Shown piece after piece: positions 16,200-24,742 of a stretch of DNA of 64,000 bases; within the stretch, counting starts at the first letter, position 1; the number at the start of each line of letters is the position of its first letter. This stretch comes from JBHFEI01 sp041928815 (GTDB taxonomy: Bacteria; Pseudomonadota; Alphaproteobacteria; Rhizobiales; Rhizobiaceae). The notes under the pieces were generated by a model. It made no database searches, had not been told where the DNA came from, and saw only the letters and a list, made by a program, of their open reading frames with translations. A program made the translations under genes and the position numbers. The DNA lies in NCBI RefSeq assembly GCF_041928815.1, contig NZ_JBHFEI010000010.1, positions 145,834-209,833 on the forward strand, written 5' to 3'.

Positions 16200-17054
16200 A
16201 TGACCCTGTCGCGCCTTCCTGCAACCGCCGGCGCCGGTTTCAAGCCCGAACATTTCGACGCGATCCTCGCAGGGCCCCAACCGGTCGGTTTCTTCGAGAT
16301 CCACGCGGAAAACTACATGGGCGCCGGCGGACCTCCCCATGCGCGCCTCGAGCGGCTGCGGGAGGACTATGCCCTGTCGATCCACGGCGTCGGCCTGTCG
16401 ATCGGTGCGATGCAGCCCCTCGACCGCGATCATCTTGGCCGGCTGAAGCGGCTCTGCGAGCGCTACCAGCCGGAGAGCTTTTCCGAGCATCTTGCCTGGT
16501 CGAGCCATGACGGCCTCTTCCTCAACGACCTGCTGCCGCTGCCCTACACGCCGGCGACCCTTGCCCGCGTCGCCGATCACGTCGATGCGGTGCAGGAGGC
16601 GCTCGGCTGCCGCATGCTCCTCGAGAATCCCGCCACCTATCTTCTCTTCGAGGACAGCACGATCGAGGAAACCGCGTTCCTCGCGGAGATCGCACGGCGC
16701 ACCGGCTGCGGCCTGCTTCTCGATCTCAACAATGTCTTCGTCGCCGCCACCAACCACAACATCGACCCTGAGGCCTATCTCGCCCGCTTTCCGGTGGCCC
16801 GGGTCGGCGAGGTCCATCTGAGCGGACATTCGCAGACCAGCGACGAACACGGCGCGCCGCTGCTGATCGACAGCCACGATACACCGGTCAAGGATCCGGT
16901 TTGGCGCCTCTACGAGACGCTGATCGGACGCACCGGTCCGCTGGCGACGCTGATCGAATGGGACAACGACGTGCCGGACTGGCCGGTGCTGGCTGCGGAA
17001 GCCGCCGCCGCCGGGGCGGTTCTCGCCCGTGCGGCGGCGAAGACGGCAGCCTGA
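16200..17054 (+). CDS. bufB: BufB, DUF692 multinuclear iron oxidase (MNIO) for bufferin maturation
   Basis: 284 residues, TIM-barrel DUF692/MNIO enzyme. Iron-ligand and active-site regions are all visible: FFEIHAENYMG, SIHGVGLSIG, SEHLAWSSHDG, MLLENPATY, LLLDLNNVFVAATNH, EVHLSGHS, LIDSHDTPV and LIEWDNDVP. With its DUF2063 partner it oxidises cysteine side chains of the precursor peptide to 5-thiooxazoles. Start at 16200 has GGAG nine bases upstream; ten further upstream codons are open but unsupported. Located between the precursor genes and bufC, with a 9 bp gap to the latter. Confidence 0.92.
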   Translation: MTLSRLPATAGAGFKPEHFDAILAGPQPVGFFEIHAENYMGAGGPPHARLERLREDYALSIHGVGLSIGAMQPLDRDHLGRLKRLCERYQPESFSEHLAWSSHDGLFLNDLLPLPYTPATLARVADHVDAVQEALGCRMLLENPATYLLFEDSTIEETAFLAEIARRTGCGLLLDLNNVFVAATNHNIDPEAYLARFPVARVGEVHLSGHSQTSDEHGAPLLIDSHDTPVKDPVWRLYETLIGRTGPLATLIEWDNDVPDWPVLAAEAAAAGAVLARAAAKTAA

Positions 17055-17063
17055 GGCGGGATC

Positions 17064-17837
17064 ATGTCGACCTCATTCCAGACCGCCTTCGTCGCTGCGC
17101 TGCGGGATCCGGCCCTGCCGCCTCCCGCCGGGCTTGCCGCCTGGAACGGCGCCCGTCCCGACCGGCGCTTCCGGGTCTATCGCGACAATACCGCGATCGG
17201 CCTCGCCGGCGCACTGGCCTCGCGTTTTCCGGCAACGGAGCGCATCGTCGGTACCGACTTCTTCGCGGCACTCGCCGCGGCCTATGTGTCGCGCCATCCG
17301 CCGCGCTCGCCGCTGCTGCTCGCCTATGGTGACGATTTCGGCGATTTCATCGCAGGCTTTTCCCCCGCGGCGGACCTGCCCTATCTCGCCGATGTGGCCC
17401 GGCTCGAGGCGGCACGCGGCCGGGCGTACCATGCGGAGGATGCGGCGCCGCTGCGGCCCGCGGCCCTTGCCGGCGTCGCGGCCGAGCGGATCGGTGCGCT
17501 GGTCTTCGTGCCGCATCCGTCGCTCTCCGTCCTGCCCTCGCCCTATCCGGTCGTCACGATCTGGGCGATGAACGGCGGCGACCGCGCGCCTGCCCCGGTC
17601 GATTTCCGGCAGAGCGAGGACGCGCTGGTCGTGCGTCCGGACATGCAGGTCGAGGTCCGCCGCCTGCCACCCGGCGGTCGCGCCTTCCTCGCTGCCCTTG
17701 CCGGGGGGCGTACCCTCGCCGACGCGGCCGAGGCGGGCCTTGACGTCTGTGCCGGCTTCGATCTGGCGGCCAATCTCGCCGGCCTCCTGCAAGCCGGCGC
17801 CTTTACCGCATTTAGAGCATTTCCAGCCGAAGCGTGA
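17064..17837 (+). CDS. bufC: BufC, DUF2063 partner protein of the MNIO
   Basis: 257 residues. N-terminal DUF2063 helical domain (about 5-95: FQTAFVAALRDP, RFRVYRDNTAIGLAGALASRFPATERIVG, FIAGF) followed by a mixed C-terminal domain, the layout of proteins that act as recognition partners for DUF692 enzymes. Often mis-annotated as DNA-binding. The last eight codons and the stop fall inside a palindromic repeat element (17813-17917), so the native C-terminus (…FRAFPAEA) has been rewritten by the repeat. Confidence 0.88.
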   Translation: MSTSFQTAFVAALRDPALPPPAGLAAWNGARPDRRFRVYRDNTAIGLAGALASRFPATERIVGTDFFAALAAAYVSRHPPRSPLLLAYGDDFGDFIAGFSPAADLPYLADVARLEAARGRAYHAEDAAPLRPAALAGVAAERIGALVFVPHPSLSVLPSPYPVVTIWAMNGGDRAPAPVDFRQSEDALVVRPDMQVEVRRLPPGGRAFLAALAGGRTLADAAEAGLDVCAGFDLAANLAGLLQAGAFTAFRAFPAEA

Positions 17838-17917
17838 TCGCTTCGGCGTCGGACAATGCTGTAAAAACAAGAGCATAGAGCGTTGAAGGTGATCACAAGA
17901 TAACCAGAAATGCTCTA
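17813..17917. repeat. Rhizobial-type intergenic palindromic repeat (RIME/REP-like)
   Basis: 105 bp element with perfect 10 bp terminal inverted repeats (TAGAGCATTT … AAATGCTCTA) and an inner palindrome CGAAGCGTGATCGCTTCG. It sits between bufC and bufD and supplies the end of bufC. A related core occurs at 43145-43167. Such elements are common in rhizobial genomes and can fold in RNA; here it could lower bufD expression relative to the upstream genes. Confidence 0.75.
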
Positions 17918-17935
17918 GATAATTGGGAGACCGTC

Positions 17936-18415
17936 ATGCCTGCACCCGCATCCACCCCCGAAGCCGACATCCTGGTGCGGCCCCTCATCGCCGGCCTGCA
18001 CCTCTTCCGGCGCATTCCGCTGGATCTCGTGGCGCTCGTCGCGCGCCTGTCGATCGCCGGGGTCTTCTGGCAGTCGGGGCAGACCAAGGTGGAGGGCTGG
18101 CACGTGACCGACAACGCCCTCTATCTCTTTGAAAACGAATACCGGCTGCCGCTGGTCGATCCGTGGATTGCCGTGCATCTCGCCGCGCTCGCCGAGCATC
18201 TCTTTCCCGTCCTGCTGGTCATCGGCCTTGCCAGCCGGCTTTCGGCCTTCGCGCTCCTTCTGATGACGCTCGTCATCGAAATCTTCGTCTATCCGGCCGC
18301 CTGGCCGACCCATGGCACCTGGGCGGTCTGCCTGCTTCTGGTCATGATCCACGGTCCCGGCCGCCTCTCGCTCGATCGCATCCTTTCACGCTCCCGGCGC
18401 GACGGCCGGGGGTGA
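17936..18415 (+). CDS. bufD: DoxX-family membrane protein of the bufferin operon
   Basis: 159 residues with four membrane helices. The DoxX-type pattern includes LSIAGVFWQSGQTKVEGW, LAEHLFPVLLVIGLASRLSA and a closing helix WAVCLLLVMIHGPG. DoxX proteins are the usual fourth gene in bufferin operons; their role there is not settled (redox or thiol chemistry at the membrane has been proposed). It is separated from bufC by the palindromic repeat, but orientation and context place it in the same unit. GGGAGA precedes the ATG. Confidence 0.82.
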   Translation: MPAPASTPEADILVRPLIAGLHLFRRIPLDLVALVARLSIAGVFWQSGQTKVEGWHVTDNALYLFENEYRLPLVDPWIAVHLAALAEHLFPVLLVIGLASRLSAFALLLMTLVIEIFVYPAAWPTHGTWAVCLLLVMIHGPGRLSLDRILSRSRRDGRG

Positions 18416-18588
18416 GGACGCGTTGCGGCGCCGGGTCAAGCGAAGGGCGCAAGGCTGTTTCGTCCATCGCGTTTTCCCTGCCGCTGCCTCCTCTGCTATA
18501 AGACCCGGTCATCCGAAGGACCCTCGCGGGATGGGCCGTGAAACTTGTCCGTGCGGATGCGGACCGATGGAGCAGGGGAGATGGGATC

Positions 18589-20343
18589 ATGTTGCTGCGA
18601 TATTGTGCCGGCGCTTTCTTTGTCGCGTCGCTGACGGCCGCGGATGCGGTCGCGCAACAGGCCTCGGATCTGGTGGCGCCCGAGCGGGCGGGGATCGTGG
18701 CGGCGGCGAAGCGCACCGAGGCGCAACGCTTCATGGTCGCGGCCGCCCATCCGCTGGCGGCGGAGGCGGGCCGGGATATCCTTGCGCGGGGCGGCAATGC
18801 CGTCGACGCGATGGTCGCCGTTCAGGCCGTGCTCGGTCTGGTGGAGCCGCAGAGTTCCGGCCTCGGCGGCGGTGCTTTCGTCGTTCATTATGACGCCGCG
18901 ACCGGCAGGCTGACCACGTTCGACGGGCGCGAGACGGCGCCGGGCGCGGCGACGCCGAAGCTTTTCCTCGACGCGACCGGCCAGCCGCTCGCCTTCATGG
19001 AGGCCGTCGTCGGCGGGCGCTCCGTCGGCACGCCGGGCACAGTGCGCCTCCTGCACGAGGTGCAGCAGCGCCATGGGAAAGCGGAATGGGCCGGCCTGTT
19101 CGGCCGGGCGATCATGCTGGCGACGGCGGGATTTCCGGTCTCGCCGCGCCTTGCCGGCGCCATCGCGCTTGAAGCCGGCGGCCTGAAGAGGGATGCGGCG
19201 GCCCGCGCCTATTTCTATGACGGTTCCGGTGCCCCGCTCAAGGCCGGCACCATCCTGCGCAACCCGGCCTATGCCGAGACACTCGACGCCATCGCCAGAG
19301 GCGGCGCCGACGCATTCTATCGCGGACCGATCGCCGCGGCGATCGTCGATGCGGTTCGCAACGCCGGCAATCCCGGCGTCCTCTCGCTGGCCGATCTCGA
19401 AACCTACCGCATCGTCGAGCGGGAGCCGGTGTGCTTTCCTTACCGCGCCTTCGACGTCTGCGGGATGGGGCCGCCGTCCTCCGGCGCCATTGCCATCGGC
19501 CAGATCCTCGGCATGGCGGAGAATTTCGACCTCAAGGGCCTCGGCCCGACGGCGGCGGAAAGCTGGCGGATCATCGGCGACGCGCAGCGCCTCGCCTTCG
19601 CCGATCGCGAACGCTACGTCGCCGATACGGATTTCGTGCCCCTACCGGTCAAGGGCCTCATGGACAAGGCCTATCTCGGCGAGCGGGCGAGACAGCTCGA
19701 CGGCGACCGGGCGCTCGGCCCCGACGCGGTCAAGGCCGGCACGCCGGAATGGGACCATGCGCTCCTGTTCGGCCGCGATGGCGCGCTCGAGATGCCGTCC
19801 ACCAGCCACGTGTCGATCGTCGACGGAGACGGAAACGTCGTCTCGATGACGACGACGATCGAAAGCGGTTTTGGCGCGCGGCTGATGACCGGGGGCTTCC
19901 TGCTGAACAACGAACTGACCGATTTCTCCTTCAGAACCCATGATGCCGGGCTGCCGGTCGCCAACCGGGTCGAGCCGGGCAAGCGCCCGCGCTCCTCGAT
20001 GGCGCCGACCATCGTCATGAAGAACGGCACGCCGCGGCTCGTCCTCGGCTCGCCGGGCGGCAGCCAGATCATCGGCTATGTCGCGCAGGCGCTGATCGGC
20101 TATATCGACTGGGCCATGCCGGTGGAGGCGATCGTCGCCGCGCCGCATCTGATCAATCGCTTCGGTCCCTACGACATCGAGGCGGGCACGGCCGCCGAAC
20201 GGCTGAGGGCGCCGCTCGAAGCGCTCGGCTATATGGTCAAGGCAACGGAGATGAATTCCGGCCTGCACGCCATAGAGATCACGCAGTCCGGCCTTGCCGG
20301 CAGCGCCGATCCCCGTCGCGAAGGCGTCGCGCTCGGCGACTGA
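18589..20343 (+). CDS. ggt: Gamma-glutamyltransferase (periplasmic)
   Basis: 584 residues, full-length autoprocessing Ntn hydrolase. Signal peptide 1-25 (LLRYCAGAFFVASLTAADAVAQ). Large subunit with GGNAVDAMVAVQAVLGLVEPQSSGLGGG and DGRETAP; predicted autocleavage before the Thr in STSHVSIVD, giving a small subunit with nucleophile Thr, NRVEPGKRPRSSMAPTIV and GSPGGSQII. Cleaves the gamma-glutamyl bond of glutathione or transfers the glutamyl group. CAGGGGAG eight bases before the ATG sets the start; the frame is open 17 codons further without support. Monocistronic. Confidence 0.93.
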   Translation: MLLRYCAGAFFVASLTAADAVAQQASDLVAPERAGIVAAAKRTEAQRFMVAAAHPLAAEAGRDILARGGNAVDAMVAVQAVLGLVEPQSSGLGGGAFVVHYDAATGRLTTFDGRETAPGAATPKLFLDATGQPLAFMEAVVGGRSVGTPGTVRLLHEVQQRHGKAEWAGLFGRAIMLATAGFPVSPRLAGAIALEAGGLKRDAAARAYFYDGSGAPLKAGTILRNPAYAETLDAIARGGADAFYRGPIAAAIVDAVRNAGNPGVLSLADLETYRIVEREPVCFPYRAFDVCGMGPPSSGAIAIGQILGMAENFDLKGLGPTAAESWRIIGDAQRLAFADRERYVADTDFVPLPVKGLMDKAYLGERARQLDGDRALGPDAVKAGTPEWDHALLFGRDGALEMPSTSHVSIVDGDGNVVSMTTTIESGFGARLMTGGFLLNNELTDFSFRTHDAGLPVANRVEPGKRPRSSMAPTIVMKNGTPRLVLGSPGGSQIIGYVAQALIGYIDWAMPVEAIVAAPHLINRFGPYDIEAGTAAERLRAPLEALGYMVKATEMNSGLHAIEITQSGLAGSADPRREGVALGD

Positions 20344-20532
20344 AGCGGCGAGCATCGACGGGCACCGACACGGCTGACGACAGGTCCCGGTGTCGTGCCT
20401 GGGCTGCAGCTGACGGGATCTCCATCACGATGCCGCTCCCGGACCGGATGCATCCGCGCCCTCTGACGACATGCCGCCGAACATCCGGTCGCGGACGGCA
20501 CGGTTTCCCCTGTCAGGCCTTGCCGCTTTCCC

Positions 20533-20574
20533 TTGACCGCGAAGGGCGCACGCTCTATTTAGAATTATTCTAAA
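20533..20574 (+). promoter_or_regulatory. mbfA promoter overlapped by an Irr/ICE box
   Basis: TTGACC (20533-20538), 17 bases, TATTTA (20556-20561) form a convincing promoter. A perfect 17 bp palindrome TTTAGAATTATTCTAAA (20558-20574) covers the -10 and start region and matches the iron control element recognised by Irr in rhizobia. Irr bound there would repress mbfA when iron is low. Confidence 0.85.
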
Positions 20575-20585
20575 AAGAGGCCGCC

Positions 20586-21569
20586 ATGAGACTTTTCCCG
20601 TTTTCCGGCTCGCGCCGTCCGCTCGCTGCATTGAGCGGGCAGGAAATCCTTGCCCTCGCCATTTCCAGCGAGGAGGACGACGCGCGCATCTATCTGGCCT
20701 ATGCGGACCATCTGCGCCGGGCGTTTCCCGCGAGCGCCCGGATCTTCGACGATATGGCCGCGGTGGAGGATACGCACCGGCGCATGCTGATCGACATGCA
20801 TCGCCGGCTTTATGGCGAGCGCATCCCGCTCATTCGCCGCGAACATGTCGACGGCTTCCTCGCGCGCAAGCCGGACTGGCTCAGGGCGAACCTCACGCTG
20901 GACGCGATCCGCCGCGAGGCCGAGGCGATGGAGGCGCAGGCCGCGCGCTTCTATGCGGAGGCGGCGAAGCGGACGGAGGATGCGGAGGCGCGCCGCCTGC
21001 TCGGCGACCTCGCGCTCGCCGAGCAGGCCCATGGCGATCTTGCCTGCACATTGACCGAAACGCATCTCTCGGCGGAGGCGGCCGGCAGCGAGGATGCGAC
21101 AGCCCGCCGGCAGTTCGTCCTCACTTATGTCCAGCCGGGGCTCGCCGGGCTGATGGACGGCTCCGTCTCGACGCTGGCACCGATCTTCGCAGCCGCCTTC
21201 GCGACGCAGGACACCTGGCAGACGTTTCTGATCGGCCTTTCCGCCTCGGTCGGCGCGGGGATTTCCATGGGGTTTACGGAGGCCGCCCATGACGACGGCA
21301 AGCTCTCGGGGCGCGGCTCGCCGCTGAAGCGCGGCCTTGCTTCCGGCATCATGACCGCGCTTGGCGGCCTGGGGCATGCGCTTCCCTATCTCATTCCGGA
21401 TTTCTGGACGGCGACCGGCATTGCCGTGATCGTCGTCTTCGTCGAACTCTGGGCGATCGCCTTCATCCAGAACCGCTACATGGAGACCCCGTTCTTCCGC
21501 GCCGTCCTGCAGGTGGTGCTGGGCGGCGGGCTCGTCCTGGCGGCGGGCATCCTGATCGGCAGTGGCTGA
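20586..21569 (+). CDS. mbfA: MbfA, ferritin-like/VIT1 fusion iron exporter
   Basis: 327 residues. N-terminal ferritin-like (erythrin-vacuolar iron transport) domain (about 15-160) with Glu/His ligand helices (SSEEDDARIY, MAAVEDTHRRML, AEAMEAQAARFYAEA, LALAEQAHGDL), fused to a C-terminal CCC1/VIT1-like membrane domain with several hydrophobic segments (about 175-327). MbfA of Agrobacterium/Bradyrhizobium exports iron and protects against iron and peroxide stress; its Irr control matches the box directly upstream. AAAGAGG precedes the ATG. Monocistronic. Confidence 0.93.
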   Translation: MRLFPFSGSRRPLAALSGQEILALAISSEEDDARIYLAYADHLRRAFPASARIFDDMAAVEDTHRRMLIDMHRRLYGERIPLIRREHVDGFLARKPDWLRANLTLDAIRREAEAMEAQAARFYAEAAKRTEDAEARRLLGDLALAEQAHGDLACTLTETHLSAEAAGSEDATARRQFVLTYVQPGLAGLMDGSVSTLAPIFAAAFATQDTWQTFLIGLSASVGAGISMGFTEAAHDDGKLSGRGSPLKRGLASGIMTALGGLGHALPYLIPDFWTATGIAVIVVFVELWAIAFIQNRYMETPFFRAVLQVVLGGGLVLAAGILIGSG

Positions 21570-21623
21570 AAAATCTTGTCCGGCCGGTGAAACCCATCCG
21601 CCGGACGCGCGTTAACCATGATG

Positions 21624-21660
21624 AAAAAACAAAAGCGCTGCATCCTTTCGAATGCAGCGC
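21624..21660 (-). terminator. Rho-independent terminator of the BTLCP gene
   Basis: On the minus strand a 9 bp stem (GCGCTGCAT / ATGCAGCGC, 21660-21635) is followed by TTTTGTTTTTT. It lies 23 bp after the stop codon of the minus-strand gene and between convergent genes. Confidence 0.88.
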
Positions 21661-21682
21661 CTGTCACAGAAGGAAGACGGGG

Positions 21683-22303
21683 TCAGCGGCCGACGGAGCC
21701 GACCATCAGATCGGTGCCATTCTCGATGGTGACCCAGCGGCCGGTATTGAAGGATGCCTGGCGCTTGAGAAAACGGTACGGCGTGTCCGTCCAGAGCTTC
21801 ACCTCGTCGTCGAGGTTGTCGAGGACATAATCGCCCTGCGCAGTGCGAAGGGTGAGGACGGCATGTCCCTCGCCGTCTGGCTTGCGCACGACGGTCATCA
21901 GCAGGTCGGCGACGGAGAAGCCCTTTTCGATGAGCTTCTTGCGCTTCAACAGGGCAAAATCCTCGCAGTCGCCTGCCTTGTCGGGATAGGCCCAGACCTC
22001 GTCACGCCCGTAGAGTTCGAGGTCGGTGATCGGCTTGACGTCGCGGTTGACGGAAGCGTTGATCTCGCGAACCATCTGCCAGCCGAATTCGGTCACGCGC
22101 GGCGGCAGCGTCGACTTCGATTTGATCGCGCACTCCGCCTTGTACTGCTGGCAGAATTCGTAGTGGCCGATCGGCTGCGATGTCACACCGCCCGTCTGCA
22201 TCCAGAGCGACGGGCCGGCGAGCGCCGGAATGGCCGCGTTGGCGGAAAGGACCACAACGCCCAAGGCGCCCAGAATCCCCGAAATCCCCGAAGAAAGAGC
22301 CAT
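21683..22303 (-). CDS. Bacterial transglutaminase-like cysteine proteinase (BTLCP, DUF920)
   Basis: 206 residues with an N-terminal signal sequence (about 1-29, ends near IPALAG). The papain/transglutaminase-like triad is visible: Cys in AGDCEDFALLKR, His in GEGHAVLTL and Asp in YVLDNLDD. Two further cysteines (CQQYKAEC) may form a disulfide. The family is common in alphaproteobacteria and periplasmic; related LapG-type proteases cut adhesins, but the target here is unknown. AGGGGA six bases ahead of the ATG. Followed by a strong terminator. Confidence 0.87.
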   Translation of the reverse strand: MALSSGISGILGALGVVVLSANAAIPALAGPSLWMQTGGVTSQPIGHYEFCQQYKAECAIKSKSTLPPRVTEFGWQMVREINASVNRDVKPITDLELYGRDEVWAYPDKAGDCEDFALLKRKKLIEKGFSVADLLMTVVRKPDGEGHAVLTLRTAQGDYVLDNLDDEVKLWTDTPYRFLKRQASFNTGRWVTIENGTDLMVGSVGR

Positions 22304-22524
22304 GCGATGTCCCCTGGCGCGCCGGCGACATCCATGATCGCAGTCCCCTCGCGCAAATCTGCCTGTCTTGCTCGCACGACGTTCAGGTCTTCTCGCCCCG
22401 CCGCTTGTCGTTAACGAAGAATTAACGATGTTGCGGGGAGGGAGTCAATCTGCAGATCTGGGGATGTTCATGAATGGTTAATACGTGTGGTATTTTTGTA
22501 GTCGCCTTGGTTTTGCCGTGAGAA

Positions 22525-23325
22525 TCAGCCTGCGACCATGTCGTCGAGCGCCTGGCGCAGGCGTTTGAGGTCGGCGGGGCGCGACAGCCGGTGGTCGCCG
22601 TCACGGATCAGCGTCAGGGTGACGTTGTCGGCCGGAAGATGCTCGACGAGCTTCAGCGCAAGGGCATGGGGCACGTCGGGATCGGCCATGCCCTGGAGAA
22701 TATGAACCGGGCAGCCGGTCACGATCGTTCCCGTGAGCACGCGATTGTCGCGCCCGTCCTCGATGAGGGCGCGGGTGAAGACGTTCGGCTCGGGGCCATA
22801 GGGCGTCGGCTCCTCGAAAAATCCCTGTTCGGCCAGGGCGATCCGCTCGCGCTCGGTCAGCTGCGGCTCGATCAGCTCGGCGGTGAAGTCCGGCGCGGGC
22901 GCGATCAGCACCAGCCCCGCGATCCGCGCGCTCTGGCCCCGACGCCGCAGGTCCTCGATCGCCCGAAGCGCGATCCATCCCCCCATCGACGAGCCGACCA
23001 GGATCATCGGCCCGGAGACGCAGCGCTCGATCACGGCGAGGCTCTCCTCCAGCCAGCGCGAAATCGTCCCGTCGCGAAAGGCGCCCCCCGAACGGCCGTG
23101 TCCGGAATAGTCGAAACGCACGCAGCCGAGGCCGGCGTCTGCGGCATGGGCCTCGATCGCCACGGCCTTGGTGCCGGCCATGTCGGAGCGGTAGCCGCCG
23201 AGCCAGACGAGGGTCGGCCGTGCGGGATCCGGGGCGGGGAGGTGGGCGACCGCGATCTCTCGCGCCGCCTCGCCGCTGCCGACCGTGAGGCGGGAAAGGT
23301 TCGGCTTCGGGGCTGTGCTGCTCAT
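22525..23325 (-). CDS. Alpha/beta hydrolase
   Basis: 266 residues. Nucleophile elbow GSSMGG (Ser about residue 113), oxyanion segment WLGGYRSDMAG, acid in GMADPDVP and His in DGDHRLS complete a catalytic triad. Closest in pattern to carboxylesterase/thioesterase-like members found next to infC in rhizobia. No signal peptide, hence cytoplasmic. AGGAG six bases before the ATG. Divergent from infC. Substrate unknown. Confidence 0.87.
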   Translation of the reverse strand: MSSTAPKPNLSRLTVGSGEAAREIAVAHLPAPDPARPTLVWLGGYRSDMAGTKAVAIEAHAADAGLGCVRFDYSGHGRSGGAFRDGTISRWLEESLAVIERCVSGPMILVGSSMGGWIALRAIEDLRRRGQSARIAGLVLIAPAPDFTAELIEPQLTERERIALAEQGFFEEPTPYGPEPNVFTRALIEDGRDNRVLTGTIVTGCPVHILQGMADPDVPHALALKLVEHLPADNVTLTLIRDGDHRLSRPADLKRLRQALDDMVAG

Positions 23326-23538
23326 CTTTGCTCCTGACGGGCGGTTTCCTCGATCGATTTCCTGCTAAAACAGATTCGCCGGAGCCCCGACAGATGGTGA
23401 TTTCCGTGCAAAGCTGTGCTATTGATCCTATATTCGATCTCCAGCCATCACAGGGCGCCTTTGCTGCCGCCGGGCGGCAGCCCGCCCGGGGACTGCTGGA
23501 AACCGTCCGATCCGAAACAGTTCTAGGAGAACACGACC

Positions 23539-24075
23539 ATTCGCAGACCGTTCAAAGCGGACGCTCCCGTCAAAGACGGGCCACGCTCCAACAAGGAAAT
23601 CCGGGTTCCCCGGGTTCAGCTGATCGACGCCGAGGGTACCAACCAGGGCGTCGTCCCGACAGACCAGGCGCTCCGCATGGCGGAGGAAGCCGGTCTCGAC
23701 CTCGTCGAAATCTCGCCGAACGCCGAGCCGCCGGTCTGCAAGATCCTCGACCTCGGGAAGCTCAAATATTCCAACCAGAAGAAGGCCGCCGAGGCCCGCA
23801 AGAAGCAGAAGGTCATCGAGATCAAGGAGATCAAGATGCGCCCGAACATCGACACCCACGACTACGAGGTGAAGATGAAGGCGATGAACCGCTTCTTCGA
23901 CGAAGGCGACAAGGTGAAGGTGACGCTGAAGTTCCGCGGCCGCGAGATGGCCCACCAGGAACTCGGCCTGAAACTGCTGCTGCAGGTCAAGGAAGACACG
24001 ACCGCGATTGCCAAGGTCGAGGCCGAGCCGAAGCTCGAAGGCCGGCAGATGATGATGGTGCTCGCGCCGAAGTGA
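23539..24075 (+). CDS. infC: Translation initiation factor IF-3
   Basis: 178 residues when read from the ATT codon at 23539. The first in-frame ATG (23677) would delete the first 46 residues, including RSNKEIRVPRVQLIDAEG, which belongs to the essential N-terminal domain. AGGAGA eight bases ahead supports the ATT start, and infC is known for rare AUU/AUC starts that let IF-3 repress its own translation. C-terminal domain begins near KEIKMRPNIDTHDYEVK and contains FRGREMAHQELG. Usually missed or truncated by ATG/GTG-only gene callers. Confidence 0.92.
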   Translation: MRRPFKADAPVKDGPRSNKEIRVPRVQLIDAEGTNQGVVPTDQALRMAEEAGLDLVEISPNAEPPVCKILDLGKLKYSNQKKAAEARKKQKVIEIKEIKMRPNIDTHDYEVKMKAMNRFFDEGDKVKVTLKFRGREMAHQELGLKLLLQVKEDTTAIAKVEAEPKLEGRQMMMVLAPK

Positions 24076-24742
24076 CGCGAGCCCTGTCGGCCGTCAAGGC
24101 TGACCGGCCGGCATGACGCTGGCTCTTAACCTCCCGGAATCCTGCGCCTGACGCGAAGGGTTCCGGATGGTGGCAGGCCCCGATGCCGCGCTGCTTGTGT
24201 GTCCTTTTGCCATGGGCGACCGAGCGGAACGACACAACAGTCGAATCAGGCGCGGGCGTTGAACCGAACGACCCTTCAGCGGCGCTGCGCACCTGAGGCC
24301 GCCCGGACGATCGCGATCGCAAGCCGTACCCGATCATCTGCGAGATCGGCTCGAAAACGGGCATCGCCGGTCTTCGGCGTATGTTCCAGGGACGAACGCC
24401 GCGCGAAGACCTCTTCGGTTCAGTGTATCCCAGCCGAGCGCGAACGGGCGACGTTTCGCCTCTCCGGGGGTCTGTGCCGCGGTCGTGCTCCCGCCTTTCT
24501 GCTGTCGGGCGCGTTCAGCGCCTCGTCGCGGAAGCCTTCCCGGTTTCGCTCGAGGCCTCCTCCCAAGACATGACGGCGGCTTCACCGCGAGTTGAATTCC
24601 CGTCACCCGGTCCGCAGGCTAGCTTGACGCCGAAGGGTGAAGCGCCTCCGGCGCGCCCTGTTGCAACTGTCCGCCTCTTGCGTTTCCGGGACGGGAGTGC
24701 AGCGCGGCGCACGGCCCGGACTGCTTCAGGAGAGGAATTTCC
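24076..24742. other. 667 bp intergenic region after infC
   Basis: No supported gene. Short frames on both strands lack ribosome sites and domains. A possible hairpin (CCGGAA … TTCCGG) at 24136-24170 lies about 65 bp after infC, without a T tract. rpmI/rplT do not follow infC here. Confidence 0.4.

Noticed and set aside
17064..17837. DNA-binding annotation often given to DUF2063 proteins
   Set aside because: Here it is the fixed partner of a DUF692 enzyme in a bufferin operon, so a peptide-handling role is more likely.
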